Positions 26,790-36,173 of a stretch of 64,000 nt of DNA are shown one piece after another (position 1 is the first letter of the stretch; each line of letters opens with the position of its first letter). The stretch lies in contig CAWCHI010000007.1 in NCBI GenBank assembly GCA_963795335.1, positions 124,001-188,000 of the forward strand, read 5' to 3'. The notes beneath the pieces are model-generated. The model made no database searches. It was not told the DNA's origin and saw only the letters and a list, made by a program, of their open reading frames with translations. The translations under genes were made by a program, and so were the position numbers. Origin of the DNA: Trebonia sp963795335. Lineage in GTDB: Bacteria; Actinomycetota; Actinomycetes; Streptosporangiales; Streptosporangiaceae.

Positions 26790-27610
26790 CGGCTTCCCGC
26801 CTCGGTCATCGCGGGGGACCCGAGCTGCTGGAGCTCGGCCTCGAGGGCGAGGTCGGTCTCGAAGGCGAGGGCGGCGCCCCTGTCGCGGCCCCTTTCGCGG
26901 CGGCTGCCGCGGCGCTCGGTCACGATGGTGCGCAGCACCCGGTAGCCGTCGCGGAAGGTGTTCAGGTTGCTCTCGCCGTGGATCCGGTCGTGTTCGAAGC
27001 TGCCGACCTCGGCCACGGTGAGCCCGGCCTCGGCCGCCCGGATGCTCAGCAGCGCCTCGATCTCGAAGCCGTCGCCCCACAGCGGCGCGGCGTCCGGCGC
27101 GGCCGCGGAGGTGGCGTCCAGGCGGAACGCCTTCACGTGACGGCGCCAGAAGACATTGAACCCGTAGCACAGGTCCGAGTAAGCGGTGGAGTTGAGCACG
27201 TTGAAAAGCCCGCACAGGACTTTGTTGCCGGCGCCGCGCAGCGGGGTGATGTCACTGCTGCCGCCGCCGGCCGCGAAACGCGTCCCCTTGGCGAAATCGG
27301 CCCCCGCGACCAGGGCGTCCACGAACTGCGGGATCTCGGCCGGGTCGGTCGACCCGTCGGCGTCGATCATCGCGATGATGTCGCCCGTCGCGGCGGCGAA
27401 GCCGCAGGCGAGCGCATTACCCTTGCCGCGGCGGTTTTGCATCACGATCCGGACGTCCGGTCGCAGCGCGCGGGCCACGTCGACGGTGCCGTCGACCGAG
27501 TGCCCGTCCACGATGATGACCTCGTGCAGGTTCTCCGGCAACCGCGCGAAAACGTGCGGCAGGTTCTTGGCCTCATTCATAGCTGGAATTACCACGGATA
27601 CGCTTGGCAT
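26786..27610 (-). CDS. Glycosyltransferase family 2 (dolichol-phosphate-mannose synthase-like)
   Basis: A 274-residue GT-A enzyme resembling polyprenyl-phosphate sugar transferases: SVSVVIPAMNEAKNLPHVFA, EVIIVDGHSVDGTVDVA, GKGNALACGFAAATGDIIAM followed by IDADGSTDP (DxD site), and SDLCYGFNVFWRR. It lacks a C-terminal membrane domain. It is first in the operon and divergent from the second GT set at 27824. It may make the lipid-linked sugar used by its neighbours; the sugar is unknown. Confidence 0.9.
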   Translation of the reverse strand: MPSVSVVIPAMNEAKNLPHVFARLPENLHEVIIVDGHSVDGTVDVARALRPDVRIVMQNRRGKGNALACGFAAATGDIIAMIDADGSTDPAEIPQFVDALVAGADFAKGTRFAAGGGSSDITPLRGAGNKVLCGLFNVLNSTAYSDLCYGFNVFWRRHVKAFRLDATSAAAPDAAPLWGDGFEIEALLSIRAAEAGLTVAEVGSFEHDRIHGESNLNTFRDGYRVLRTIVTERRGSRRERGRDRGAALAFETDLALEAELQQLGSPAMTEAGSR

Positions 27611-27823
27611 TTCTGTTCCCCCCCGGTTATTCATATTTCGATCTTGCCCGGGCCGGGTGGCAACGCAGTGCGCCAAAAATTGCAGGTCAGTTGCAGCCCC
27701 GATTCGTTGTATTCGGGTGCCATTGGCAGCACAAAACCAGCAATTCGGGCATGCGTGAGCACGGTGGACAGAGGGTAATACCAAAGTTACTGAGAGTGTC
27801 CAATTCGGTTGGGGGAGCCGCCG

Positions 27824-29077
27824 GTGAAGCTGACCAGTCCCGCGCGGGTGGCCATGATCGACGTTGCCAGCCCGCTCCGTGACCTCGAATGCGGCCGTTC
27901 CGGGCCGCCCTACACAGCCGCCTGGATTCTCGTCTGCGACGCCGGGCAGCCGCTCGGCAGCATCGACATACCGCTGCAGGGCCCCCGGATCTCCGCGCAG
28001 GTGCTGGAACGGGAGCTGAACGAGCAGCTCGGCGCGGAGCGGGTGCGGCCGGTGACGCGTCCGCCGCGGCCCCTCGCCCGGGCCAGCGTCGTTGTGCCGA
28101 CCAACATGGCGCGGACCGACCAGCTGCGCCGCTGCGTCAAGAGCCTGGCCGAGCTCGATCACCCCGACTACGAGGTCATCGTGGTCGACAACCGGCCCCT
28201 CGACGCGCCGCCGGTGGAGATCGAGGGTGTCCGGATCGTCCGCGAGCCGCGCCCGGGGATCTCGGCCGCCCGCAATGCGGGGGTTTCCGCCGCGACCGGC
28301 GAGATCGTCGCCTTCACCGACGACGACGTCGTGGTGCACCCGCACTGGCTGACCGCCCTCGGTGAGCGCTTCGCCCGCCAGCCGGAGGCCGGCGCGGTCA
28401 CCGGCCTGGTGGCGCCGCTCGAACTCGAGACCCCCGCGCAGATCCGCTTCGAGCAGTCGGGCAGCGGCCTCGACCGCGGTTTCGATCCGCTCACGTTCGA
28501 GCGCGCGGGCCGCTTCACGGTGCGGCGGCGCGACGAGCGGGCCCGTACCGAGCGGGTCCAGTCCCTGTACCTGACCGGCGAATTCGGACTGGGCTCGAAC
28601 ATGGCGTTCCGGACCGCGGTGGTCGCGGCCAAGGGCGGCTTCGACGAGGCGCTCGGGGTGGGCACCGCCACCTGCGGCGGTGAGGACCTGGCCATGCTGG
28701 TCGAGCTGCTGACGGCGGGATTCGCGCTCGCCTACGAGCCGTCGGCGATCATCCAGCACTCGCACCGGGCGACCTTCCCCGAGCTCGAGCGCCAGCTCTA
28801 CGGCTACGGCATCGGCTTCACCGCCATGCTCACGGCGCTGGTGCTGCGGAACCCGTGGCACGCGGCCGGGGCGGCGTCGGTCGTGCCCGCCTGGCTCCGG
28901 TCGCTGCGCGACCCGGCCGCCGCCAAGCAGGTCAACCGGGCCGAGGACTACCCGCCGGAGCTGGCCCGGGCCGAGTTCCGCGGCATGCTGGCCGGGCCGG
29001 CGGCCTACCTGCGGGCCCGGCTGGCCCTGCGGCGGCAGCCGCCCCGGCTGGTAGCGCGGCGGCAGCCGGGGCGATGA
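27824..29077 (+). CDS. Glycosyltransferase family 2
   Basis: A 417-residue GT with the same plan as the gene at 24451: N-terminal domain with WILVCDAGQPLGSIDIPLQG, then ASVVVPTNMARTDQLRRCVK, YEVIVVDNRPLD, ARNAGVSAATGEIVAFTDDD, SLYLTGEFGLGSNMAFR and CGGEDLAMLVELL. The GTG at 27824 has GGGGGAG 6 bases upstream, which rules out the earlier TTG. Its stop overlaps the flippase start (ATGA). The two paralogues lie on opposite sides of a shared promoter region. Confidence 0.9.
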   Translation: MKLTSPARVAMIDVASPLRDLECGRSGPPYTAAWILVCDAGQPLGSIDIPLQGPRISAQVLERELNEQLGAERVRPVTRPPRPLARASVVVPTNMARTDQLRRCVKSLAELDHPDYEVIVVDNRPLDAPPVEIEGVRIVREPRPGISAARNAGVSAATGEIVAFTDDDVVVHPHWLTALGERFARQPEAGAVTGLVAPLELETPAQIRFEQSGSGLDRGFDPLTFERAGRFTVRRRDERARTERVQSLYLTGEFGLGSNMAFRTAVVAAKGGFDEALGVGTATCGGEDLAMLVELLTAGFALAYEPSAIIQHSHRATFPELERQLYGYGIGFTAMLTALVLRNPWHAAGAASVVPAWLRSLRDPAAAKQVNRAEDYPPELARAEFRGMLAGPAAYLRARLALRRQPPRLVARRQPGR

Positions 29078-30336
29078 CGGCAACGCGCGCGGCCAGGCGG
29101 CCGCGGCTGCGCAAGGGCCTGACCGTCAACGCCATGGCGCTGATGACCGCGACGATCGCGGCCCAGGGGCTCGGGCTGGTGTTCTGGGCCGTCGCGGCGC
29201 ACCTGATCCCGCCGTCCGTGGTCGGGCGGGCGTCCGCCGCCATCTCCGCCCTGGCCCTGCTGGCCGCGATCGGGCAGCTCAACTTGATCAACGTGTTCGT
29301 CCGCCTGCTGCCGGCGGCCGGCCACAAGGGCGAGTACCTGGTCCGCCGCGGTTACCTCCTCGCGGTGTCCGCTTCGCTGGTGGCGGGCGCGGTGTACTGC
29401 GGGACCGGGCTGAGCGGGCACGTGGTGCCGGGCGGCTGGGTGCAGGACGTCCTGTTCATCGCCTCGGTGCCGGTGCTGGCCATCTTCCTGCTCGAGGACT
29501 CCGTGCTGACCGCGCTGCGGCTGACGCCCTGGGTGGCGCTGGAGAACATCACCGCCGCCGTCGCCCGCATCGCACTGCTGCCCCTGCTGGCCTTGTCGGT
29601 GATGGGCACCATCGGCGCCTGGGTGCTGCCCGCGGTCGCCGCCACCGCCATCGTGAACTGGCTGCTGTTCCGCCGGGCGCTGCCGGCCCACGGCAAGACC
29701 GACGGCACCCTGCCGCGACGGCGCAAGCTGCTGTCGTTCGTGGCCGGCGAGTACGCCGGGAACATCTGTGCCACCGCCACCGTGCAGGTCATGCCACTGC
29801 TCGTGCTGTGGCGGCTGGGCCCGGCGGAGGCTGCCTACCTGACCTTGCCCTGGCTGATCGCGTCCGGCATCACCCTGGTGCTGTGGAACGTCTCCGCCTC
29901 GTTCGTGGTCGAGATGGCCGGGACCCACGGGCACCCGGGCACGCTGCTGCGGCGCAGCCTGCTGCTGTGGGGGGCGATCGTGGCCGTCGCGATGGTGGTC
30001 TGCCTGGCCGGTGCCCGCCTGCTGCTCCAGCTGGCCGGGCCCGGCTACGCCGCCCACGGGGTCACCCTGTTCCGGCTGATCGGGCTGAGCGTCCCGTTCA
30101 CCGCCCTGGTCGTCCTCTACGCGACGCTGGTCTGGCTGGAGCAGCGGATCTGGCTGCTGGCCGGCTTCCAGGCCCTGTCCGGTGCGCTGCTGATCGTCCT
30201 CGCCCTGGTGCTGCTGCCGCACATCGGGCTGAATGCGGTCGGCTGGGCCTACCTCGCCACCCAGGCAGCGGCAGCGGCGATGGTGACACCACTGTCGGTC
30301 CGCATAATGCGGCGACCTGACTTCGGGAAGGCATGA
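29074..30336 (+). CDS. Polysaccharide flippase-like membrane protein (MOP superfamily)
   Basis: A 420-residue protein with about 12 hydrophobic segments, starting MTATRAARRPRLRKGLTVNA. Helix 1 (MALMTATIAAQGLGLVFWAV) followed by PPSVVGRASAAISALALLAA is typical of Wzx/MATE-type lipid-linked oligosaccharide flippases. It would move the undecaprenyl-linked product of the GTs across the membrane. Translationally coupled on both sides (ATGA with the GT, ATGATG with the acyltransferase). Confidence 0.85.
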   Translation: MTATRAARRPRLRKGLTVNAMALMTATIAAQGLGLVFWAVAAHLIPPSVVGRASAAISALALLAAIGQLNLINVFVRLLPAAGHKGEYLVRRGYLLAVSASLVAGAVYCGTGLSGHVVPGGWVQDVLFIASVPVLAIFLLEDSVLTALRLTPWVALENITAAVARIALLPLLALSVMGTIGAWVLPAVAATAIVNWLLFRRALPAHGKTDGTLPRRRKLLSFVAGEYAGNICATATVQVMPLLVLWRLGPAEAAYLTLPWLIASGITLVLWNVSASFVVEMAGTHGHPGTLLRRSLLLWGAIVAVAMVVCLAGARLLLQLAGPGYAAHGVTLFRLIGLSVPFTALVVLYATLVWLEQRIWLLAGFQALSGALLIVLALVLLPHIGLNAVGWAYLATQAAAAAMVTPLSVRIMRRPDFGKA

Positions 30337-30899
30337 TGGGGACTCCAGGCGTACGGCCGATCTCGGTCCGGGAACTGAGCCATCCGGCGCGGGCCACGGT
30401 CGCCGCGCTGCCCGCCGACGCGCACCAGGCCCTGCGCCGCCTGCGCCGCGGGCCGCTGGTCACCTCATCAGTGTGGCCGCTCGGGGTACGGCGGGCCCTG
30501 CTCCGGCTGGGCGGCGTCCGCCTCGGGCCGGTGATCGGCGGGCTCGAGCGCTGCTGGTTCGAGTCAGAGCAGGTCACCATCGGCGCGGGCTGCTGGGTGA
30601 ACGCGGCCTGCTGGTTCGAGGGTCACGGGCCGATCATTATCGGGCGCGACTGCCTCATCGGTCCCGAGGTGATGATCGTGACGTCCATCCACGCGATCAG
30701 CAGCGACGGGGAGGCGGCGCGGGAGCCCAGCTATGCCACGGTCCGCGTGGGCGACCGCTGCTGGGTCGGCGCGCGGGCGATGATCATGCCCGGGGTGACG
30801 ATCGGCGACGGAACCGTCATCGGCGCGGGATCCGTCGTGACCAGGGACTGCGAGCCGGGCGCCGTGTACGCCGGCGTACCCGCACGGAGGGTCCGGTGA
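30333..30899 (+). CDS. Hexapeptide-repeat acyltransferase
   Basis: A 188-residue left-handed beta-helix acyltransferase. The repeats are visible (VTIGAGCWVNAACWFEGHGP, IIIGRDCLIGPEVMIV), then the catalytic-loop block TSIHAISSDG with His, RVGDRCWVGARAMIMPGVTI and VIGAGSVVTRDCEPGAVYAG followed by VPAR. The pattern fits WbbJ/maltose O-acetyltransferase-type enzymes that acetylate surface sugars. Part of the glycan operon. Confidence 0.9.
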   Translation: MMGTPGVRPISVRELSHPARATVAALPADAHQALRRLRRGPLVTSSVWPLGVRRALLRLGGVRLGPVIGGLERCWFESEQVTIGAGCWVNAACWFEGHGPIIIGRDCLIGPEVMIVTSIHAISSDGEAAREPSYATVRVGDRCWVGARAMIMPGVTIGDGTVIGAGSVVTRDCEPGAVYAGVPARRVR

Positions 30900-30900
30900 G

Positions 30901-31809
30901 GTGACCCGTCGTCACGGGCTCACGCTGCGGGTCGCCGCCTGCCTGGCCGCCCCGCTGCTGGCCGTGAGCGCCTGCACCTCGTCATCGTCGCCGGCCAGCG
31001 GCGGGGGCACCACGTCGTCGAGCAGGCCCGCCGCGACCACCGCACCGCAGGCCGCGGGCCGGCCTGGAAGCTGAAATGGCAGACAAGCTTCTCCCAGCCG
31101 GCTCCGCTCGGCTCCTTCTCCGGCTGCCACCACTACGACCGGACGCCCGCCGCCTACTGCAGCGGGCTGCCCGCCAGCCTGCGGTCGCAGTGGTGGGCCT
31201 ACCCGGACGGGTGGCCCGACAGCGCCACCGAGGCGCACCGGCCGGTCGGCGGCTACTACGATCCCGCCCACACCGTCTCGATCAGCGGCGGCCAGATGCA
31301 CATCCGGATGTTCCGGACCGACTCCTCTGTGCACTCGGCCGCGGTCGTGCCGAAGGCGTCCATCGGGATGTTCTACGGAAAGTATGTGGAACGGTTCCGG
31401 GTCGACCCGGACTCCGACATCGGTTACGGGCAAGCGCACCTGCTGTGGCCGACGGGCACGCCGGTCAACTACGAGATCGACTTCCCCGAGGGCGACTGGG
31501 ACTACAACTTCTGCTTCCACGCGCACAGCGGCCCGGGAGGCAAGAAGTCCGCCGACCACTGCACCCGCAACGAGCAGTGGGCGCAGTGGAATACCACCGA
31601 AATCGACTGGTACCCGGGGAACGTGACGGTTTACCTCAACGGCCAGCCGTTTTACCACGTCACCGGCAAGCTCGTGCCAGGCCCAGCCGATGTCCTGGAT
31701 CATCCAGAACCAGGCCAACCTGAAGGCCCCGTGGGCGGCGAAGAATTCCGCCGCCCAGATCGACCTTTCCTACGTTGCCGTCTACTCCTATGCCGGGAAG
31801 CAGGGCTGA
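30901..31809 (+). pseudogene. Secreted GH16-like lipoprotein (two frameshifts)
   Basis: Begins at a GTG after GGAGGG with a lipoprotein signal: MTRRHGLTLRVAACLAAPLL then AVSAC, lipid site Cys25, followed by a Ser/Thr/Ala linker. After a break at 31058-31063 (GCCGGC) the catalytic part reads AWKLKWQTSFSQPAPLGSFS, IGMFYGKYVERFRVDPD and NYEIDFPEGDW. That last block matches the E-x-D-x-x-E active-site motif of GH16 beta-glucanases and transglycosylases. A second break near 31681 precedes MSWIIQNQANLKAPWAAKNS. It likely trims or remodels the exported glycan. Confidence 0.78.
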
Positions 31810-31811
31810 CG

Positions 31812-32329
31812 ATGAAGCTGCGCGAATGGGTCCTGCAGGACTGGGCGGCGAACGCCGGCCGCCCGGAGTCACAGCTCCTGCTGGCGTGGTTCCGGCTGGC
31901 CCAGTGGGCCGCCGGCACTGGGGCCGGGCCGCCCCGCTGATCGTGCGCCCGTACTGGCTGACCACGTCGCTGCTGCTCGGGTTCGAGCTGCCGGCGACGG
32001 CCACCGTCGGGCCGCGACTGCGGATTTTTCACCGCAACGGCATCGTGGTCAGCGCCCACGCGACGATCGGCCGCGACTGCCAGCTGCGCCACAGCGTCAC
32101 CGTGGGGAACAAGACCGACCGCTCGGGCCGGGAGACCGCGGTCGCCCGGATCGGTGACGACGTCGACCTCGGGGCCGGCTGCGTGATCGTCGGTGACATC
32201 GACGTGGGCGATCACGCGCGCATCGGGGCACTCACGGTGGTGACCAAGTCGGTCCCGGCCTGGGCGGTGGTGGCCGGCAATCCCGGCCGGGTGCTGCGGG
32301 TCGACAAGCCGGCATCCCCGGTGTCCTGA
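31812..32329 (+). pseudogene. Serine acetyltransferase-like hexapeptide acyltransferase (frameshifted)
   Basis: Starts MKLREWVLQDWAANAGRPES at 31812. After a break at 31911-31916 (GCCGGC) it continues GRAAPLIVRPYWLTTSLLLG, FELPATATVGPRLRIFHRNG, the catalytic RHSVTVGNKTD, and GDHARIGALTVVTKSVPAWA. The architecture (short helical N-terminus plus CysE-type beta-helix) is that of the acyltransferases found in exopolysaccharide loci. It follows the GH16-like gene by two bases. Confidence 0.8.
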
Positions 32330-32354
32330 AGCCGGCTGCGCGCGACCGGCCCGC

Positions 32355-34161
32355 TCACATGCTGACCTGGTAGATGACCGTGTCGGCGTTCTGGTAGACC
32401 ACCTGCCAGCCGGGGCTGGTGCGGACCTCGGCGGCGAGCTGGCGGTAGCCCGCCGGAGCGCCAAAGTAGCTGGCGTAGGCGGCCATGCTCCGGCTGAACA
32501 CGACGTAGACGCTGCGGGCATCGAATGTGTCGAGCCACATCTCCACCTGGGCCAGGCTGGCCTCGTTCACGTAGGACACGCCGTACTGCGGGTCGGCCGG
32601 GATCACCCGCAGGTTGTAGGCGGCGTAGTTGCCGACATAGAGCGCGGGGAAGTTGTCCGCCGCGAACACCAGCAGGGAACCGGGCGCGGCATGGGCGTAG
32701 AGCCACTGGCTCGCGGTCAGCTCGGCCGGGGTGAAGGCGTCGACCGCGGCCGGCCCGTAGAGGCCCTGCAACCCCGCCGCCAGGGCCACCGCGCAGCTGG
32801 CCGAGCTGACCAGCGGCCGCCACAGCGCACCCAGCTGCGCGATCAGGCCCGCGATGAGCAGCGCCGACCACGGCGAGGAGAACAGGAAGACCCGGTAGAT
32901 CGCCTCGCCGCCGTAGCTCTGCAGGCCCAGCGTGAGGAACGGGCTGAACGCGAGCGCGGCCGGGACCGCGACCCGGCCCAGCGACCGCCAGCGCAGCACC
33001 ACCGCGGCCGCGGCGCCCAGCCACACGAGGACCGCCAGCCGCCTGTACGATCTGCCCCGTCCGCGCCTCCGCGCCCCGGTGCACGATGCCCTTGACGCCC
33101 GAGGCGTTCGCGAAGACGTTGCCGCCGCTGAACAGCCCGCCGAACTGCGAGGAGATCAGCCCGTAGCGCGGCGCCAGGTAGCCGACCGCGATGAGCACCA
33201 GCAGGAGCAGGAACAGCCAGCCCCGCCAGAGCGTGCCCAGCAGCACCAGGACCGCGACCGCGAACAGGGCCAGGTAGGGGGTGAGCTGGTGGGCGGCGAC
33301 GATCGCGAAGTACAGGACGGCCACCAGCACCACGGCCACCACCCGCATCAGCGGGGTGACCGCGGGCAGCTCCGGCCGCTGGGCCAGCAGCACCCCGCGC
33401 ACCCGGGATACGAGCGAGACCCGGCTGGCGGCCGGGGCCGGCGCCTGGAGCCAGCGGAGCATGACCGCCACGATGCCCAGCCAGAGCAGGTACCCGAAGG
33501 CCTGCGGGGACAGGTAGTCCTGGCCGACCCACGCGACGACGCCCTCGTACAGCAGCAGCGCCAGGCAGGCGATCCGGCGGTCGGGGGTGAGCAGGCGGAA
33601 GATCGCGAGCAGCACGAGCGCGTCGGCCAGCTCGAACGCGACCGGGGCCCAGGCGGCGAAGGTGAGCGGGGTGACCCCGCCGAGCTTGCTGATGGCTTCG
33701 GCCAGGGTGAACAGCGCGGGCCACTCCTGGTAGATGTTCGAGGTGTTCGTCACCCGTTTGTACAGGCCGAACTCCTGGGCCACGCCAATGTGCTTGTAGA
33801 CCCAGGCGTACTCGGGGGTGCCGCCGTAGAGGAGCGGCACGCTGGCGTGGATCGCGACGATCAGGGCGACGAGGAACAGGGCGAACAGCCACAGGCGCAG
33901 CCGCGGGCGGACCAGCTCGATCAGCGCGCCGGCCAGGAGCAGTGCCAGGCCGGCGATGAACCACGGGCTCGCGCTGGCCAGCAGCCCGTACGGGCCGATC
34001 GCCTGCCGCTGGGTCTGGCTGAGCCCGAACGCCCAGGTGCCGAGCCCGGCCAGCAGCAGTCCGAGCTGCAGCACGGTGCCCCGGTTCACGCCCCTGCTCC
34101 GGTCGGCGGGCGTGTCCCGGCTCGCGGGCGTGTCCCGGCTCACCGGCGTATCCCGGCTCAC
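32355..34161 (-). pseudogene. Polytopic membrane protein, GT39/ArnT-like (frameshifted)
   Basis: About 600 residues with roughly 12 hydrophobic segments and a C-terminal extracytoplasmic domain (SQWLYAHAAPGSLLVFAADN, DARSVYVVFSRSMAAYASYF). The first lumenal loop has PLLYGGTPEYAWVYKHIG and YQEWPALFTLAEAISKLGG, resembling polyprenyl-phosphate-dependent glycosyltransferases. The frame breaks near 33042; the second frame reads RLAVLVWLGAAAAVVLRWRS and runs to the stop. The N-terminus carries three SRDTP repeats. It overlaps the upstream membrane gene (GTGA). Possibly the last transfer step of the glycan locus. Confidence 0.75.
34107..34160. repeat. Three 18-bp tandem repeats at a gene start
   Basis: Units at 34107-34124, 34125-34142 and 34143-34160 (consensus CGGGCGTGTCCCGGCTCR) encode the N-terminal SRDTP repeats of the minus-strand membrane protein. 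Two of the units begin with GTG in frame, so they offer alternative start codons. Confidence 0.8.
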
Positions 34162-34517
34162 GAGCGGGCTCCGCGCGCCAGCCTGGCGGCGCAGCTGGCG
34201 ATGCCCGCGACCGCGAGCGCCAGCAGGGCGCCCGGATGCCAGGTCGTCAGCCAGATCAGGATGGCGCTGAAGATGGCCGTCACCGCCAGGCTGAGCACCA
34301 GCGTGAGCGCGGCCTGCAGGACGCCCTCACCGCTGTCGATCCAGCACATCACCGCCGCCCCCGCGGGCACGCAGGCCAGCAGGAAGGCTCCGGTCAGGGC
34401 GGCGCCCGGCTTCGGCCCGGCCAGGACCAGGATCAGGGCCGCGATGCTGGCCGCCAGCCCCGTCCACGCGGTCAGCCCGGTGCGGGTGCCTGCGCCCCGT
34501 CGCCAGCGATCACTCAC
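34158..34517 (-). CDS. Small polytopic membrane protein
   Basis: A 119-residue protein with four hydrophobic segments (AASIAALILVLAG, GAFLLACVPAGAAVM, VLQAALTLVLSLAVTAIFSA, ALLALAVAGIAS). In many actinomycete loci a similar four-helix protein precedes a large polytopic glycosyltransferase, as here (GTGA overlap). No motif is recognised. Confidence 0.75.
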   Translation of the reverse strand: MSDRWRRGAGTRTGLTAWTGLAASIAALILVLAGPKPGAALTGAFLLACVPAGAAVMCWIDSGEGVLQAALTLVLSLAVTAIFSAILIWLTTWHPGALLALAVAGIASCAARLARGARS

Positions 34518-34579
34518 AGTGGTCTACTGGTTACCCGCTAGCCGGCGGGGCTACACCCGCACCGCTCGCGGGCCGTCGC

Positions 34580-35227
34580 TCAGGCGTTTTCCGTCGCGTA
34601 GACGACGATGTTGCTCAGGTAGTGGCCCGTGGCCGAGTCGAACGCACCGCCGCAGGTGATCAGGCGCAATTCGGGGTCCGGGGTGGCACCGTAGACCGAC
34701 TGAGTCGGGAAGTGGTCCTTCGGGTAGCTCTGCACGTCCGTCACCCGGAACGAGACGAGGGAGCCATCGGAGCGGCGCACCTCGACGGCATCGCCCGGGC
34801 GCAACTCGGCCAGCCGGAAGAACACGCCCGGCCCCTTGTAGGAGTCGATGTGGCCGAGGATCACGGCCGGGCCCACCGCGCCCGGGCGCGGGCCGTGGGT
34901 GTACCAGCCCGCCACGCTGGTGGTCGACGGCACCTGGACCGTTCCCTGCGCGGTGAGCCCCAGCGTGATCAGCCGGGTGCTGACGCCGATCTGCGGGATC
35001 GTCAGGGACACGGGCGCCGCCACCGGGCGCGGCGGCGCGGGCGGCTGGGCCGCCACGATCGGGGCGGTCGGCGCGGGCATCCGCGGCGCGGTCACGGTGG
35101 CCGCCGCGGCGGGGGCGGGGCTCAGTCCCGCGGTGCCGTGCCGGGTCAGCAGGGCCGACGTCGCCGCCAGCGCGATCGCCAGCCCGGCGCAGCTGACCGC
35201 CGCCCACCGGTTGACCCGCATGGTCAC
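34580..35227 (-). CDS. Class F sortase
   Basis: Membrane-anchored transpeptidase of about 215 residues. An N-terminal signal anchor (WAAVSCAGLAIALAATSALL) is followed by a Pro/Ala linker and the sortase barrel: SLTIPQIGVSTRLITLG, VILGHIDSYKGPGVFFRLAE with catalytic His126, and ELRLITCGGAFDSATGHYLS with catalytic Cys192. The residue that would be the catalytic Arg is not obvious after the Cys. It overlaps the stop of the DUF4397 gene (GTGA). That gene encodes a protein with a C-terminal membrane tail, the likely sortase substrate. The start could be GTG 35227 or ATG 35221. Confidence 0.9.
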   Translation of the reverse strand: MTMRVNRWAAVSCAGLAIALAATSALLTRHGTAGLSPAPAAAATVTAPRMPAPTAPIVAAQPPAPPRPVAAPVSLTIPQIGVSTRLITLGLTAQGTVQVPSTTSVAGWYTHGPRPGAVGPAVILGHIDSYKGPGVFFRLAELRPGDAVEVRRSDGSLVSFRVTDVQSYPKDHFPTQSVYGATPDPELRLITCGGAFDSATGHYLSNIVVYATENA

Positions 35228-36113
35228 GCCTGGGCGGCCGGACGCGGACGCCGGCGGCTGCGGAGGAAGCCAAGGGCGCCGCCGGCCGCGAGCAGGGTCC
35301 CGGCGGCCAGGACCGTCAGCCAGGGCAGCGGCGAGCCAGGCCCGTGCGGGGCGGTGCCGCCGAATCCGGTCGCGGCCCCGCCCTTGGGCATCTGGCTGCT
35401 CCCGGCCGCGTCCTGGAGCTTGGCGATCTCCAGGCCCCTGGCCCCGTCGAGGACCACCAGGGTGTCGATCGAGCCCTCGGCCAGGGTGACGGCCGAGGTC
35501 GCGTCCTGGCCGCCCGCGGCGGCGGCCACGTGCTCAGTCCCGGGCGGGACGGCCTGGTAGGAGGTCACCGCGGGGAAGCTCAGCGCGCCCGCGATGACCT
35601 TGCCGTCCCAGCTGACGGAGACCCGCGGCTGCTTGAGCGACGCCTGCACGACCCGGACCAGGGCCCGGCCGGCGCGGTCAGGTCGTCGGTCAGGACCTGG
35701 AGCCGAAGCCCGGACGACGGTCCGACCGCGGCCGCGGTGTAAGCGGCGCCGGCCTTGACCCAGGTGCTGGCGGACAGCACGGGGGGGCTGGTAGCGGCGT
35801 CGCCGGCCGGGCGCATGGCGACACTGTAGTCGCCCGCCGGGACGCTCTGGTAAGCCGAGACGGTCCCGTACGTCACATGGTGCAGCACGACCCGGGTGTC
35901 GGGATTGCCGAACGAGTACAGGTACACGTCCATGGCCGGCGTGTCCGGGGCCAGGTGGGCCAGCCGGATCCAGCCGGTGCTGGCCGCGGCCGGGGCGGCC
36001 GCAGCGGGGCCCGCGGTGGCCGCCGCCGCGCCTGATACCAGGGCTGTGCCGGATACCAGGGCCGTGGCGGCGAGCAGGAGGGCCGCCCGCCGGATCATCC
36101 GCAGGGGGTTCAT
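35224..36113 (-). pseudogene. DUF4397 surface protein, probable sortase substrate (frameshifted)
   Basis: Starts MNPLRMIRRAALLLAATALV, an export signal. Two DUF4397 repeats follow: WIRLAHLAPDTPAMDVYLYS in the first, and VRVVQASLKQPRVSVSWDGK after a break at 35668-35673 (GCCGGC). The C-terminus has QMPKGGAATGFGGTAP, then a hydrophobic helix (LPWLTVLAAGTLLAAGGALG) and a basic tail RSRRRPRP, the layout of a cell-wall sorting signal. No canonical LPXTG is present; the GGAATGFGG segment may be the recognition site. It is cotranscribed with the class F sortase. Confidence 0.82.
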
Positions 36114-36173
36114 GGCTTCCTCATTTCTGGGCGGATTTCCCGGCCCGGATTTGTCGGGGGGCGCCCGGGCGGC

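Noticed and set aside
30912..31718. 268-codon minus-strand frame over the GH16-like gene
   Set aside because: Antisense shadow. The plus-strand frames carry a lipobox and the GH16 E-x-D-x-x-E block.
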